Positions 26,937 through 36,166 are shown, counted from the stretch's first letter. The stretch: DNA of 64,000 nucleotides from Actinomycetaceae bacterium (GCA_030530685.1 JAUMUM010000005.1:62001-126000); one strand, 5' to 3'. The notes: generated by a model not told the origin, from the sequence alone. Program-made: numbers and translations.

Positions 26937-29066
26937 ATGAAGACGCTTCCCGGGTTCGGCGAGCTCCCCGAGATAGGGGAGCAGGGCGCGCTGCTGGGCG
27001 CCCAGGCTCCGGCGCGCACACAGGTGGCCGGCGACGTGCCGAATCCCGTCGCCCACGTTCATGTCGAGCTACACCAGCCGCACCTCGACAGGGTTTTCGA
27101 CTATCTCATCCCGGCCAAGTTCGACGCCGCCGCGGTCGTTGGTGCGCGGGTCGTCGTCGACGTGGCGGGCTTGCGGGCGCCGGGTTTCATCGTTGCCCGG
27201 GATTCGAGGTCGGCGGGCGGGGCCAGGCTGCGGCCGCTCAGACGCGTGGTCTCCGCGCTGCCGGTGCTCACGCCGCAGGTCTACGAGCTGGCGCAGCAGG
27301 TCGCGGCGCGCCAGGCGTCCTCGGTTTCGGATGTGCTGTCGCTGGCCGTGCCGCAGCGGCACGCGCGCGCGGAAAAGGAACACATGGCAGCCGGCGGGGC
27401 GGGCGCCGTCGGCCTATTCGAGGAGGGATCGAAGGCCCCGCTCGATCCCGGGGTGTGGTCGGCCTATGTCAGCGGGCCGGCTTTTGTCTCACACGTCGCG
27501 GCCGGGGACGGGCCCAGTGCCGTGTGCTGCGCGCTTCCCGGCGCTCCCGGGGGCGTCGAAGCGATTGTCGCCGCCGTGCGTGCGGCGCGCGCCTCGGGCC
27601 GCGGCGCCCTGATCGTCGTTCCCAGTTCGCGGCAGGCACTGGGCCTGGCCGCTCGATTGCGCGAGGGGATGGGCGAAGCCGTGGCCGTCATGCTGGCCGA
27701 GGAGCCGCACGAGGCTCGATACGCAACATTCCTGCGGGTGCTGTCTGGAGCCGAGCGGATCGTCGTCGGCACGCGCAGCGCGGTGTGGGCTCCGGTGCCC
27801 GGCCTCGGCCTGTGCGTCGTCGTGGACGACGCCGCCCCCTCCCTGCGCGAGGTGCGCTCGCCGTACTGCCAGGCGCGCGACGTGCTGGCTACGCGCGCGG
27901 CGAACGAGGGCGCGGCATTCCTCGTCTTCTCCACGTATGTGAGCGTCGAGTCGGCGGCAATGATCCGGCGCGGCCAGGCCGCGCTCGTCGAGGCCGCGCC
28001 AGCCAGCGTGCGCCAGCACGTGCCCCGGGTCAGCGCCGCGCAGCAGTGGCAGCGCGACGGCGATCGCTGGTCACGCCTGCCGGAGGCGGCGTTCTCGCTC
28101 GTGCGCCGCAGTCTGGAGCGCGGCCCCGTGCTCGTTCTCGTTCCTCGCGCCGGATACATCCCGATTGTCGCCTGCGCCAGCTGCTCCCACCGCGCCGAGT
28201 GTGCTACCTGCGGCGGCGCGCTGGGGATGCTTGCAGGGGGCGCCGAACCGGTCTGCGAACGCTGCGGCGCCCGGGCCAGGTCCTGGCGCTGCCAGGTGTG
28301 TGGCTCGTCCCGGCTGCGGGCGGTGCGCCTGGGCTCGCATAGGACGGCCGAGGAGGTCGGCCGGGCATTCCCCGGCACGGGCATCATCCTGTCCGGAGCC
28401 CGCACGAGCGAGGGGATCGTGGAGTCCGTCAGTGCCAAGCCCCGCATCGTCGTCGCGACCCCGGGCGCGGAACCGTGGGCCGACGGCGGGTACGCAGCGG
28501 CGCTAGTGCTCGACTCGCGTTACCTCCTGGGCCAGGGGCCGGGCTCGCAGATCGAGTTCCTGCGCCGGATCACTCGGGTGGCCTCACGCGTGCGCCCGGC
28601 TCGCGAGGGAGGGCATGTCATGTTCGCGGGGGGAGTCGACGACGACGTGCCCGAACTTCTCGGGTCGTGGGCGCTGCCTGCCTACAGCGCGGCGGTCCTT
28701 TCCGAACGGGCGGAACTCGATCTGCCACCCGCGGCGCGGTGGCTCGCGGTCACGGGCAGGCCGCGAGACCTGCGCACCTATCTGGCCATGCTCCGCTCCG
28801 AGCTTTACAGGCGTGGCGTGGCCCGCCCCTCGGGCAGGAATGCCCCCGAGGACGCCCTCCTGGCCGGGGGAATCGTCGAGATCGCCGAGGGCTTTGCTGT
28901 GCTGGGGCCCGTGCCCGGCCGCCGGGAGGGCGAGATCACCGGGTACATCAGGACGGCGCTGGACCGCGCATGCCTGCTTGCCGAGGCCGGGCGATCGACC
29001 CATCGTGAGTATGCGGCCAAGCAGCTCGGGGCGTTGCTGCGGCTGGAGGTCGACCCGCTCGTGTGA
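26937..29066 (+). CDS. priA: Primosomal protein N' (PriA), actinobacterial form without helicase motifs
   Basis: A 709-residue PriA homologue for replication restart. The N-terminal 3'-DNA-binding domain (AHVHVELHQPHLDRVFDYLI) is clear, as are the zinc-binding cysteine pairs in CASCSHRAECATCGG, CERCGA and CQVCGSS. Walker A is absent and the DEEH box reads DDAA, so it should not be an active helicase; this loss is known across Actinobacteria. The ATG at 26937 is preceded by TGGAAT six bases upstream and no Shine-Dalgarno sequence. The peptide deformylase gene often found before fmt is absent. Confidence 0.9.
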   Translation: MKTLPGFGELPEIGEQGALLGAQAPARTQVAGDVPNPVAHVHVELHQPHLDRVFDYLIPAKFDAAAVVGARVVVDVAGLRAPGFIVARDSRSAGGARLRPLRRVVSALPVLTPQVYELAQQVAARQASSVSDVLSLAVPQRHARAEKEHMAAGGAGAVGLFEEGSKAPLDPGVWSAYVSGPAFVSHVAAGDGPSAVCCALPGAPGGVEAIVAAVRAARASGRGALIVVPSSRQALGLAARLREGMGEAVAVMLAEEPHEARYATFLRVLSGAERIVVGTRSAVWAPVPGLGLCVVVDDAAPSLREVRSPYCQARDVLATRAANEGAAFLVFSTYVSVESAAMIRRGQAALVEAAPASVRQHVPRVSAAQQWQRDGDRWSRLPEAAFSLVRRSLERGPVLVLVPRAGYIPIVACASCSHRAECATCGGALGMLAGGAEPVCERCGARARSWRCQVCGSSRLRAVRLGSHRTAEEVGRAFPGTGIILSGARTSEGIVESVSAKPRIVVATPGAEPWADGGYAAALVLDSRYLLGQGPGSQIEFLRRITRVASRVRPAREGGHVMFAGGVDDDVPELLGSWALPAYSAAVLSERAELDLPPAARWLAVTGRPRDLRTYLAMLRSELYRRGVARPSGRNAPEDALLAGGIVEIAEGFAVLGPVPGRREGEITGYIRTALDRACLLAEAGRSTHREYAAKQLGALLRLEVDPLV

Positions 29067-29328
29067 CCCTCGCGCGGCCCACCCGAGGCGGCCCGCGCCA
29101 CGCCGCCGGACAGCACCGTATCCACACCGGGCCGCGCGGGGCGCCGGCCCCGGCCGCCGAATTCGCCCGCCGCGCGACGCACCAACCCCGGCATAGGGGT
29201 GAACGCTCCCGCCGCGGAAGGCGCCGGCGCGCCTGCGTCATCCCGCCAGCGCAGGCCCGCTCACATTGCCAGCGCCGACGCGCGGAGCTCTCCGCGGAGC
29301 GTGCACAGCGCCACTCGGCCCGCGTGGG

Positions 29329-29334
29329 TAGACT
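29329..29334 (+). promoter_or_regulatory. -10 box (TAGACT) for leaderless fmt
   Basis: TAGACT ends six bases before the fmt GTG at 29341 and no ribosome-binding site is present. The rest of the 274-bp priA-fmt gap is GC-rich and holds nothing I can recognise. Confidence 0.5.
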
Positions 29335-29340
29335 GTCCGG

Positions 29341-30264
29341 GTGCGCATCGTCTTCGCCGGCACTCCGGCCACCGCTCTCGCCTCACTCCGCCGCCTCGTG
29401 GCCGACGGTCACGATGTAGCGGGCGTTCTGACCCGACCTCCGGCCCGTGCCGGCCGCCGCCACGCCCTCAGGCGTTCAGCGGTGCACGAGGAGGCCGAAT
29501 CCCTCGGTATCCCGGTCGCCACGCCGTCGTCCCTCGGCGAGCAGACCGCCGATCAGATCGCCAGCTGGCAGCCGGAGGCCGTGGCCGTCGTCGCCTACGG
29601 GCTCCTCGTGCCCAAGGCGCTCCTCGCGGTTCCCCCGCTCGGCTGGATCAACCTGCATTTTTCCCTCCTGCCTGCCTGGCGCGGCGCCGCGCCCGTCCAG
29701 CACGCCATCGCCGCGGGCGACACCGTCACCGGTGCCTGCACCTTCCAACTCGAAGAAGGCCTGGACACCGGCCCCGTCTTCGCCAGCCTGACCGAGCCGA
29801 TCGGTGAGCGCGAGACCTCCGGCGAGCTCCTGGAGCGCCTGTCGCATTCCGGCGCCGAGCTGCTCTGCGATACCTTCCGCGCGCTCGCGGAGGGCACGGC
29901 CCTCCCGCGCCCTCAGTCGGGTACGCCCAGCTACGCCCCGACGATTACGACGGCCCAGGCCCGCATCGACTGGACGAAGGATGCCGCCTCGATCGACCGT
30001 CTCAGCCGCGCCCACACGCCGGCGCCGGGACCGTGGACTATGCTCGGCGCCACGCGCGTCAAGCTCGGCCCGCTCGCCGCGCGAGCAGACGTCACCGGCC
30101 TCGCCCCCGGGCAGGTCGCCGGGGAGCTCGTCGGCACGGGGGAGGGCGCCGTCGCTCTCAGCTGGGTGGCCCCCGCCGGAAAGAAGCCGATGCCCGCCGC
30201 GGACTGGCTGCGGGGCGCCCGCCTGCGGCCAGGCCAGGGATTCGATGTGGAGGAACGCCCATGA
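29341..30264 (+). CDS. fmt: Methionyl-tRNA formyltransferase
   Basis: A 307-residue enzyme that formylates initiator Met-tRNA. The N-terminal Rossmann formyltransferase domain begins RIVFAGTPATALASL; the catalytic region is NLHFSLLPAWRGAAPVQHAI with the Asn and His of the active site, and the catalytic Asp is in LEEGLDTGP. The C-terminal OB-fold domain carries the tRNA-binding part, ending RPGQGFDVEERP. The GTG start is leaderless by prediction. Its stop overlaps the rsmB start (ATGA). Confidence 0.96.
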   Translation: MRIVFAGTPATALASLRRLVADGHDVAGVLTRPPARAGRRHALRRSAVHEEAESLGIPVATPSSLGEQTADQIASWQPEAVAVVAYGLLVPKALLAVPPLGWINLHFSLLPAWRGAAPVQHAIAAGDTVTGACTFQLEEGLDTGPVFASLTEPIGERETSGELLERLSHSGAELLCDTFRALAEGTALPRPQSGTPSYAPTITTAQARIDWTKDAASIDRLSRAHTPAPGPWTMLGATRVKLGPLAARADVTGLAPGQVAGELVGTGEGAVALSWVAPAGKKPMPAADWLRGARLRPGQGFDVEERP

Positions 30265-31667
30265 GCCACGCCCGCAGCTTTCCCCGCCGCCAGGAGTCGA
30301 ATCCCGCCCGGCTCGTCGCCTTCGAGGTCCTACGCCTCGTTGACGAGGACGACGCCTACGCCAACCTCATCCTTCCCGTCGAGATCCGCCGGGCCCGCCT
30401 GGGCAAGCTCGATGCAGCCTACGCCACCAACCTCTGCTACGGCACGCTGCGAATGCGCGGCCGCTGGGACGCGATCATCAGCCGCTGCGCCAAGGGCAGG
30501 CGAATCTACGATATCGACCCGCCCATCCTCGACCTGCTGCGCATGGGATGCCACCAGCTCCTGGACATGGAGACCCCCGCGCACGCGGCCATCAACGAAA
30601 CGGTGGCCATCGCCCGCAACTTCTTTGGGCAGGGTGCCAGCGGTTTCGTCAACGCCGTCCTGCGCCGGGTCAACGAGCGCAAAGGCCAGTGGGAGGACGT
30701 CATCCGCTCCTCGACGGCGTCCGACATCGAGTTCCTTTCCGTGTGGCACTCCCACCCGCGCTGGATCGTCGAGGAGATCGAACGATCGCTCGTCGCGTGC
30801 GGTCGGGATGCCTCCGAGCTCGCCTCGGTGCTCGCCGCCCACAATGCGCCGGCCAAAATCGCCCTCGTCGCCCGCGACATCACGAGCGGCCAGCTCGCCG
30901 AACGCATCGAGGCGGCCCACATGGAGGCGAGTCCCGGCGTGCTCGTGCCAAGCGCACTCCTGCTCAGCGGCGGCGACCCGCACAGGCTCTTCGCGGTGCG
31001 CGACGGCCTGGCCGGCGTCCAGGACGAAGGCAGCCAGCTCATCGCATCCATCGCAGCCAACGCACCCATTGAGGGACGCGACCAGCTGTGGCTTGACATG
31101 TGCGCCGGCCCCGGCGGCAAGACGGCCACGCTCGCCGCGATGGGAGCCGATCGCGGTGTGACGATCCACGCCAATGAGCCCCAGGAGCATCGGCTCGACC
31201 TCGTGGCCGGGGCGGTCGAGCCCTGGGAGGAGGCCGTGGCCCTGCGCCTGGGCGACGGGCGCGAGCTTGGCGCGCAGGAACCGCAGACCTACGACCGCGT
31301 CCTCGTCGACGCCCCGTGTTCCGGCCTGGGCGCCCTGCGCCGCCGACCCGAAGCTAGGTGGCGCAAGTCGAGCGATGACATCCCGCCCCTGGCCAAGCTC
31401 CAGCGCGAGCTGCTCGCCTCGGCGTTCGCGGCACTGCGCCCCGGGGGAGCGCTCGTGTACTCGACGTGCTCACCGGTCCTTGCCGAGACCCGCGAGGTCG
31501 TCGATGCCTTCCTATCGTCGACGCCCCGGGCCGAATTGCTCGACGTCGCCCCCGTGGCGAGCTCGCTCGCGGTGCGCGACGTCGCGGGCGTGGACGGGCT
31601 CGTCCAGCTGTGGGCCGACGTCGACCAGACCGACGGAATGTTCATTGCCCTGCTGACCAAGCGCTGA
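30261..31667 (+). CDS. rsmB: 16S rRNA (cytosine-967-C5)-methyltransferase
   Basis: A 468-residue RsmB/Fmu methyltransferase. The N-terminal NusB-like RNA-binding domain (about 14-150, with ANLILPVEIRRARLGKLDAA) precedes the SAM-binding domain (LDMCAGPGGKTATLAAMGA). The two catalytic cysteines are in VDAPCSGLGALRRRPE and VYSTCS. Length is standard. The start overlaps the fmt stop, with a gtggagg site inside fmt, so the pair is translationally coupled. A 188-bp gap to rpe contains a tandem repeat and a promoter box. Confidence 0.96.
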   Translation: MSHARSFPRRQESNPARLVAFEVLRLVDEDDAYANLILPVEIRRARLGKLDAAYATNLCYGTLRMRGRWDAIISRCAKGRRIYDIDPPILDLLRMGCHQLLDMETPAHAAINETVAIARNFFGQGASGFVNAVLRRVNERKGQWEDVIRSSTASDIEFLSVWHSHPRWIVEEIERSLVACGRDASELASVLAAHNAPAKIALVARDITSGQLAERIEAAHMEASPGVLVPSALLLSGGDPHRLFAVRDGLAGVQDEGSQLIASIAANAPIEGRDQLWLDMCAGPGGKTATLAAMGADRGVTIHANEPQEHRLDLVAGAVEPWEEAVALRLGDGRELGAQEPQTYDRVLVDAPCSGLGALRRRPEARWRKSSDDIPPLAKLQRELLASAFAALRPGGALVYSTCSPVLAETREVVDAFLSSTPRAELLDVAPVASSLAVRDVAGVDGLVQLWADVDQTDGMFIALLTKR

Positions 31668-31720
31668 GCGGGCGGCACGGTGGCAGGCCACGGCGGCCAC
31701 GACACGCGAGGGATGGGCCT

Positions 31721-31760
31721 CGGATACGGCCGGCCGCTGCCGGATACGGCCGGCCGTTAC
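31721..31760 (+). repeat. 20-bp tandem duplication between rsmB and rpe
   Basis: Positions 31721-31740 and 31741-31760 match at 18 of 20 bases; each unit contains the palindromic core cggccg. Confidence 0.7.
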
Positions 31761-31842
31761 CCTGACCCCGCCGCGCCCGGCCGATGCCGGATTACGCCGT
31801 CCGGATGCGCGCATTCGAGGGCGCGACCCGGGGCCGCCGCGA

Positions 31843-31848
31843 TAGGAT
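31843..31848 (+). promoter_or_regulatory. -10 box (TAGGAT) for leaderless rpe
   Basis: TAGGAT ends six bases before the rpe ATG at 31855, and no Shine-Dalgarno sequence is present. Confidence 0.5.
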
Positions 31849-31854
31849 ACCGCC

Positions 31855-32520
31855 ATGAGCGTTGTCATTTCACCGTCGATACTCAACTGCGACTTCGGGC
31901 ACCTCGCCGACGAGCTTGCCAAGATCTCCAACGCGGACTACGCGCACGTGGACGTCATGGACAATCATTTCGTTCCTAACCTCGCGCTCGGCCTGCCGAT
32001 CGTCGAGGCGGCGATCAAGGCGAGCCCCATTGCCATTGATGCGCACCTGATGATCGACGAACCCGACCGCTGGGCACCGGTCTACGCCGAGATCGGCTGC
32101 GATTCCGTCACCTTCCACGCCGAGGCCGCCCAGGCCCCCGTCCGCCTCGCACGTGAGATCCGCGGCATGGGCAGGCGCGTCGGGTTGGCACTGCGCCCGG
32201 CCACGGGTATCGAGCCGTACATCGATATCCTCGACGAATTCGACATGATCCTCATCATGACGGTCGAGCCCGGCTTCGGAGGCCAGTCCTTCCTCGAGTC
32301 GATGATGCCCAAGGTGGAGCGCACCCGCCGGGCCATCAGCGAGGCCGGGCTGGACGTGTGGGTCCAGGTCGACGGCGGAGTGTCGCGCTCCACGATCGAA
32401 CGGGCCGCCGAGTCCGGCGCCAATAACTTCGTTGCGGGCAGCGCCGTGTACGCCGCCGACGACGCCGCCGCCGAAGTCGACGAGCTGCGACGCCTGGCCA
32501 CGGCCCACGCCTGCGCCTGA
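31855..32520 (+). CDS. rpe: Ribulose-phosphate 3-epimerase
   Basis: A 221-residue TIM-barrel epimerase interconverting ribulose 5-phosphate and xylulose 5-phosphate in the pentose phosphate pathway. The start [19 protein letters not shown], the metal site in [14 protein letters not shown], the second site in IDAHLMI, the catalytic [13 protein letters not shown] loop and the VQVDGGVS strand are all present, and the phosphate-binding GSAVYAADD is near the end. It is the last gene before the FMN riboswitch; in mycobacteria rpe precedes riboflavin biosynthesis genes. Confidence 0.97.
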   Translation: MSVVISPSILNCDFGHLADELAKISNADYAHVDVMDNHFVPNLALGLPIVEAAIKASPIAIDAHLMIDEPDRWAPVYAEIGCDSVTFHAEAAQAPVRLAREIRGMGRRVGLALRPATGIEPYIDILDEFDMILIMTVEPGFGGQSFLESMMPKVERTRRAISEAGLDVWVQVDGGVSRSTIERAAESGANNFVAGSAVYAADDAAAEVDELRRLATAHACA

Positions 32521-32692
32521 CTCCACGCCCGCGGCGGGCCGGCGCCCGCGAAGGGATCGCCCGGTCAACTGCATCGGCACCCGGTTAACAGCGCCCGCGC
32601 ACGACAGGTTCGTGCCCGCGAGGCCACGCCGTTCCGTCACGCCTCTCAGCGGACTGGAGCCGATTCCACTTGGTGCCATCGCGCCCCTCGAG

Positions 32693-32701
32693 TGCTATAC
32701 T
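32693..32701 (+). promoter_or_regulatory. Extended -10 promoter upstream of the FMN riboswitch
   Basis: TGCTATACT (TG-N-TATACT) is an extended -10; initiation near 32708 would start transcription a few bases before the riboswitch P1 stem. The best -35 candidate, TTGGTG at 32670-32675, is 20 bp away and so weak. Confidence 0.5.
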
Positions 32702-32713
32702 TTTCGCGCAGAA

Positions 32714-32826
32714 GTGCTCCGGGGTCAGTGAAAGTCTGAACCGGCGGTGACAGTCCGCGACCCGCGCAAGCGGTTGACAGGGTGAAATTCCCTGACCGAC
32801 GGTTAAAGTCCGGATGGGAGGTGCAC
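32714..32826 (+). promoter_or_regulatory. FMN riboswitch (RFN element)
   Basis: The conserved RFN blocks appear in order: ccggggtcagtgaaa, gaaccggcggtgacagtccg, cgacccgc, cggttgacagggtgaaattc, ccgaccgacggtta-type ctgaccgacggttaaagtc and cggatgggagg. gtgc at 32714 pairs with gcac near 32822 to close P1. Downstream, cccc (32868-32871) can pair with gggg (32875-32878) across the gga preceding the GTG at 32891, so FMN-dependent masking of the ribosome-binding site is a plausible output; no T-tailed terminator is seen. The element controls the two transporter genes that follow. Confidence 0.93.
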
Positions 32827-32890
32827 GCTACTAGCCGCGCCCGCGGTTTGCCATGCTGTGCGTCCATGCCCCGGAGGGGAAGGACGGCAA

Positions 32891-33736
32891 GTGAGCAGTA
32901 GGACGCTGGCGCAGGCCATGGCGCCGGGTGCGTTGAAGGCGGCTGGGGCGTCGACACCCCGCCGGATGTCGGACACGCCCCGCAGGACATCGAACCTCGT
33001 CCCCTCGTGGGTACCGCCCGTCATCCTGGGCCTCATCGTGCTTGGCACGTGGTGGGCCCTGACGACCTTCGGATTCGTCAACACCTATTTCCTGCCACGT
33101 CCGCAAGACGTCGCCGTCAGGCTCGTGGCCGACCTGGGCCGCGGCCATCTCGCCGCCGCCCTCGGCCTGACGGTCAGGGAAGCGCTCTTCGGCTCGCTCA
33201 TCGCTGCCGCCATCGGCATTCCCCTCGGGTACGCGATCGCCAAGTCGCCCCTGTTCGCGCTGCTCGTCCAGCCCTACCTGGCGGCCTCCCAGGCGATTCC
33301 GGCCGTCGCCGTCGCCCCGCTCATGACCATTTGGATCGGCTACGGCCTGGCGCCGATCGTCGTGCTGTGCGCGGTCATGGTCATCTTCCCGGTCATCGTC
33401 TCCACCGCGGCCGGCCTGCGCTTCCTCGATGCCGAGGTCGTGGGCGCGGCCCGGCTCGACGGCGCTCACGGCTGGCGCCTGGCCACCCGCATCGAGCTTC
33501 CCCTGGCAGCCCCGTCCATCCTCGCAGGCCTGCGCACGGGGTTCACGCTGTCGATCACGGGCGCCGTCGTGGGGGAGATGGTCATTGGAGGTCGAGGCCT
33601 GGGGCTGACGCTCACCTCCGCCCAGCATTCGAGCGACGTCACGGGAATGTTCGCCACCATAGCGCTCCTGGCCGCCGTCGCCGTATCCGTCTACGCACTG
33701 TTCACCTTTCTCGAGCGTCGCCTCGACGTCGCGTGA
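32891..33736 (+). CDS. ribX: ABC transporter permease, probable riboflavin/flavin-precursor importer (RibX)
   Basis: A 281-residue inner-membrane permease of the taurine/sulfonate/NMT1 class, with about six membrane segments after residue 40. The EAA loop, which contacts the ATPase, is seen in GAARLDGAHGWRLATRIELP. The FMN riboswitch upstream and the NMT1-like binding protein downstream together match the RibXY riboflavin importers described by comparative genomics. The GTG at 32891 follows ggagggga; later starts are possible because residues 1-35 are not conserved. No ATPase gene is adjacent, so an ATPase from elsewhere must be shared or the system differs. Confidence 0.78.
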   Translation: MSSRTLAQAMAPGALKAAGASTPRRMSDTPRRTSNLVPSWVPPVILGLIVLGTWWALTTFGFVNTYFLPRPQDVAVRLVADLGRGHLAAALGLTVREALFGSLIAAAIGIPLGYAIAKSPLFALLVQPYLAASQAIPAVAVAPLMTIWIGYGLAPIVVLCAVMVIFPVIVSTAAGLRFLDAEVVGAARLDGAHGWRLATRIELPLAAPSILAGLRTGFTLSITGAVVGEMVIGGRGLGLTLTSAQHSSDVTGMFATIALLAAVAVSVYALFTFLERRLDVA

Positions 33737-33760
33737 GACACACAATCGGAAGGAGACATC

Positions 33761-34759
33761 ATGGCAATCCTCCGCCGCCTGGTCGCCGTCGCCTCGGCCG
33801 CCTCCCTGTTCCTGGCCGGCTGCGGCTCTGACGCCGGCGAAAACTCGAACTCCGGGTCCTCTGGCACGGACGTGACAATCGGTCTGACCTACGTTCCCGA
33901 CGTCCAGTTCGCTCCCTTCTACGTCGCCGTCGACAGGGGATACTTCGCCGACCAGGGCGTTGACGTGACCCTCAGGCATCACGGGGCGCAGGAATCCTTC
34001 TTCGGCGCTCTCGAAAAGGGCGACGAGGACGTCGTCGTCGCGGGCGGCGACGAAATGATGCAGGCGCGCTCCACCGGCGTCAAGGTCAAGAACTGGGCGA
34101 CGATGTACCAGACCTACCCGGTGCGCATCATCGTCCCGGACGATTCGCCCATCCACAGTCCGTCGGACCTGCGGGGCAAGACGGTTGGCCTGCCCGGCAA
34201 GCACGGCGAGAACTTCTTCGGCCTGACGGCAATGCTCAATGCTGAGGGCATGACCCAGTCGGACCTGAACGTCGAATACATCGGCTACACGCAGGCCTCG
34301 GCTCTTTCCACCGGGCAGGTCGACGCCGTGCTCGGCTTCGTCAATTCGGACGTCGTGGCCATTGAAGCCCAGGGGGTCAAGGTGCGCAGCATCGAACTGG
34401 TCGACGGCGGCCTGCCGCTCGTCAGCTCCGGCCTGGGATCGACCGACGACTTCCTCGACTCCGACCCCCAGCGGGCCGAGAAAATGAGGAAGGCGCTGGG
34501 CCAGGCCGTCGAGTACATGCGCGAACACCCCGAGCAGACCTTGGACATCGTGGAAAAGCACGTCCCGGAGCTGGCGGACCCGCAGCGCCGCGAATCGGCC
34601 TCCAAGGTCCTGGGCGCGTCAATGGAATTGTACGGCGAGGGGGAGTTCGGCACGCAGAACGCGCAGACGTGGCAGCAGATGTCGGCCTTCATGGAGGAAA
34701 ACGAGCTCCTCGACGCTCCGGTCCCGGCCGACGAGGCCTTCGTCGACCTTCGGCAGTGA
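33761..34759 (+). CDS. ribY: Lipoprotein substrate-binding protein, probable riboflavin/flavin-precursor importer (RibY)
   Basis: A 332-residue NMT1/THI5-like binding protein. A lipoprotein signal peptide ends in the lipobox LAGC (Cys at about 20), followed by a Ser/Gly-rich linker. The binding domain starts VTIGLTYVPDVQFAPFYVAV and includes GYFADQGVDVTL and DLRGKTVGLPGKHGENFFGL, as in family members binding thiamine precursors or flavins. It follows the permease by 24 bp with an aaggaga site. Ligand assignment rests on the FMN riboswitch; a thiamine-precursor ligand is the main alternative from fold alone. Confidence 0.78.
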   Translation: MAILRRLVAVASAASLFLAGCGSDAGENSNSGSSGTDVTIGLTYVPDVQFAPFYVAVDRGYFADQGVDVTLRHHGAQESFFGALEKGDEDVVVAGGDEMMQARSTGVKVKNWATMYQTYPVRIIVPDDSPIHSPSDLRGKTVGLPGKHGENFFGLTAMLNAEGMTQSDLNVEYIGYTQASALSTGQVDAVLGFVNSDVVAIEAQGVKVRSIELVDGGLPLVSSGLGSTDDFLDSDPQRAEKMRKALGQAVEYMREHPEQTLDIVEKHVPELADPQRRESASKVLGASMELYGEGEFGTQNAQTWQQMSAFMEENELLDAPVPADEAFVDLRQ

Positions 34760-34947
34760 GCGCCTCATCGGTGGCGGGTCCGCGAGCAATCCGGCCGTGG
34801 CGCTCTGGCTGGAAGCGGCGGGATTGCCACAGGCGCGGCGCTCTGGCCCGGATAGCGAAAGTGGCGGGGTCGACGCACTCGTGTGGCGGGGCGGTCGTGC
34901 CCCTGCCCGCGGGTCGCGAGTGGTCCGGCTTCGCGCGCACTTGGCGA

Positions 34948-34953
34948 TAAACT
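34948..34953 (+). promoter_or_regulatory. -10 box (TAAACT) for leaderless hisE
   Basis: TAAACT ends six bases before the hisE GTG at 34960, which lacks a ribosome-binding site. The 200-bp gap behind it contains only a repeated ggcgctctggc (near 34799 and 34838). Confidence 0.5.
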
Positions 34954-34959
34954 TGTGGC

Positions 34960-35223
34960 GTGAAGAGTTTCGAGGATTTGTTTAGCGAGTTGGAACACAA
35001 GGCGAAAGAGCGCCCCGAGGGGTCGAGGACCGTCGAGGAACTCGACAGGGGAGTGCACTTCATCGGCAAGAAGATCGTCGAGGAGGCGGGAGAGGTGTGG
35101 CTCGCCGCCGAATACCAGAGTGATGAGGAACTCGCACTGGAAGCCTCTCAGCTCCTGTACCACGTCCAATGCATGCTCGTGGCTCGCGGGCTGAGCCTGG
35201 ACGACGTCTACCGCCACCTCTGA
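34960..35223 (+). CDS. hisE: Phosphoribosyl-ATP pyrophosphatase
   Basis: An 87-residue all-alpha MazG-like pyrophosphatase for the second step of histidine synthesis. [31 protein letters not shown] with the metal-binding EExxE motif, and [18 protein letters not shown] are typical. It is a stand-alone HisE, as usual in Actinobacteria, and lies 10 bp before hisG. The other his genes are not in the window. Confidence 0.95.
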   Translation: MKSFEDLFSELEHKAKERPEGSRTVEELDRGVHFIGKKIVEEAGEVWLAAEYQSDEELALEASQLLYHVQCMLVARGLSLDDVYRHL

Positions 35224-35233
35224 TAGGAGCACA

Positions 35234-36076
35234 ATGCTGCGCATCGCCATTCCAAATAAGGGTTCGCTTTCCGAGCCGGCATCCCAGCTCCTGCGTGAGG
35301 CGGGCTATCGTCAACGCCGGGAGGGACGCGACCTCGTCCTGGCCGACGTCGACAACGACGTCGAATTCTTCTTCATCCGCCCGCGCGACGTCGCCATCTA
35401 CGTGGGGGAGGGCACGGTCGACGCCGGCATCACCGGCCGCGACCTCCTGCTCGACTCCCGCGCCCAGGCCGTTGAGCATCGGGCGCTGGGCTTCGCGCGT
35501 TCGACCTTCCGTTTCGCCGCGCCCACGGGCACGTGCTCGCGGCTCGAGGACATCGCCGGCAGGCGCATCGCCACCTCCTACGACGGGCTGCTGCGCTCGT
35601 TCCTGGACGAGCACGGGATCGAGGCCTCCGTCGTTCACCTGGACGGCGCGGTCGAATCCTCGGTGAGGCTGGGCGTGGCCGACGTGATCGCCGACGTCGT
35701 CGAGACGGGCACGACGCTGCGGGCCGCGGGCCTCGAGGTCTTCGGTGAGCCCATCCTCGTCTCCGAGGCGGTCCTCATCCGCGGCGACCGCGACGTGCCC
35801 GAGGGGCTCGCCACGCTCGACCGGCGCATCGAGGGCGTGCTCGTTGCCCGGCAGTATGTGGTCTTCGACTACGACTGCCAGGCAGGCAACCTCGACGAGG
35901 CCGTCAGGCTCACGCCCGGCCTCCAGTCGCCGACGGTCTCACCGCTGCACGAGGACGGCTGGTACGCCGTGCGCGCCATGGTCAAGGCAAGCGACACCAA
36001 CCGGGTGATGGACGACCTCTACGAGCTCGGCGCCCGCGGCATACTCGTCACTCCCATCCTCGCCTGTCGGATCTGA
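35234..36076 (+). CDS. hisG: ATP phosphoribosyltransferase (long form)
   Basis: A 280-residue HisG catalysing the first committed step of histidine synthesis. The catalytic bilobal domain starts LRIAIPNKGSLSEPA, and the PRPP-binding loop lies in ADVIADVVETGTTLRAAG. The C-terminal 75 residues form the ACT-like regulatory domain (SPTVSPLHEDGWYAVRAMV), so feedback inhibition by histidine is expected and no HisZ is needed. A taggag site precedes the ATG. Confidence 0.96.
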   Translation: MLRIAIPNKGSLSEPASQLLREAGYRQRREGRDLVLADVDNDVEFFFIRPRDVAIYVGEGTVDAGITGRDLLLDSRAQAVEHRALGFARSTFRFAAPTGTCSRLEDIAGRRIATSYDGLLRSFLDEHGIEASVVHLDGAVESSVRLGVADVIADVVETGTTLRAAGLEVFGEPILVSEAVLIRGDRDVPEGLATLDRRIEGVLVARQYVVFDYDCQAGNLDEAVRLTPGLQSPTVSPLHEDGWYAVRAMVKASDTNRVMDDLYELGARGILVTPILACRI

Positions 36077-36166
36077 GGATCGGGCAGTTCGGGCGCGGCG
36101 CGTTTCAGCTCGGCCGGTGCGCCGCCGCCTCGCGCGCCGGTATCGCTCACAGCGGCCCAGCAGTGC

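Noticed and set aside
26937-29066. priA as a broken gene because helicase motifs are missing
   Set aside because: Loss of Walker A and DEEH motifs is the normal state of actinobacterial PriA; the frame is intact and the zinc cysteines are kept.
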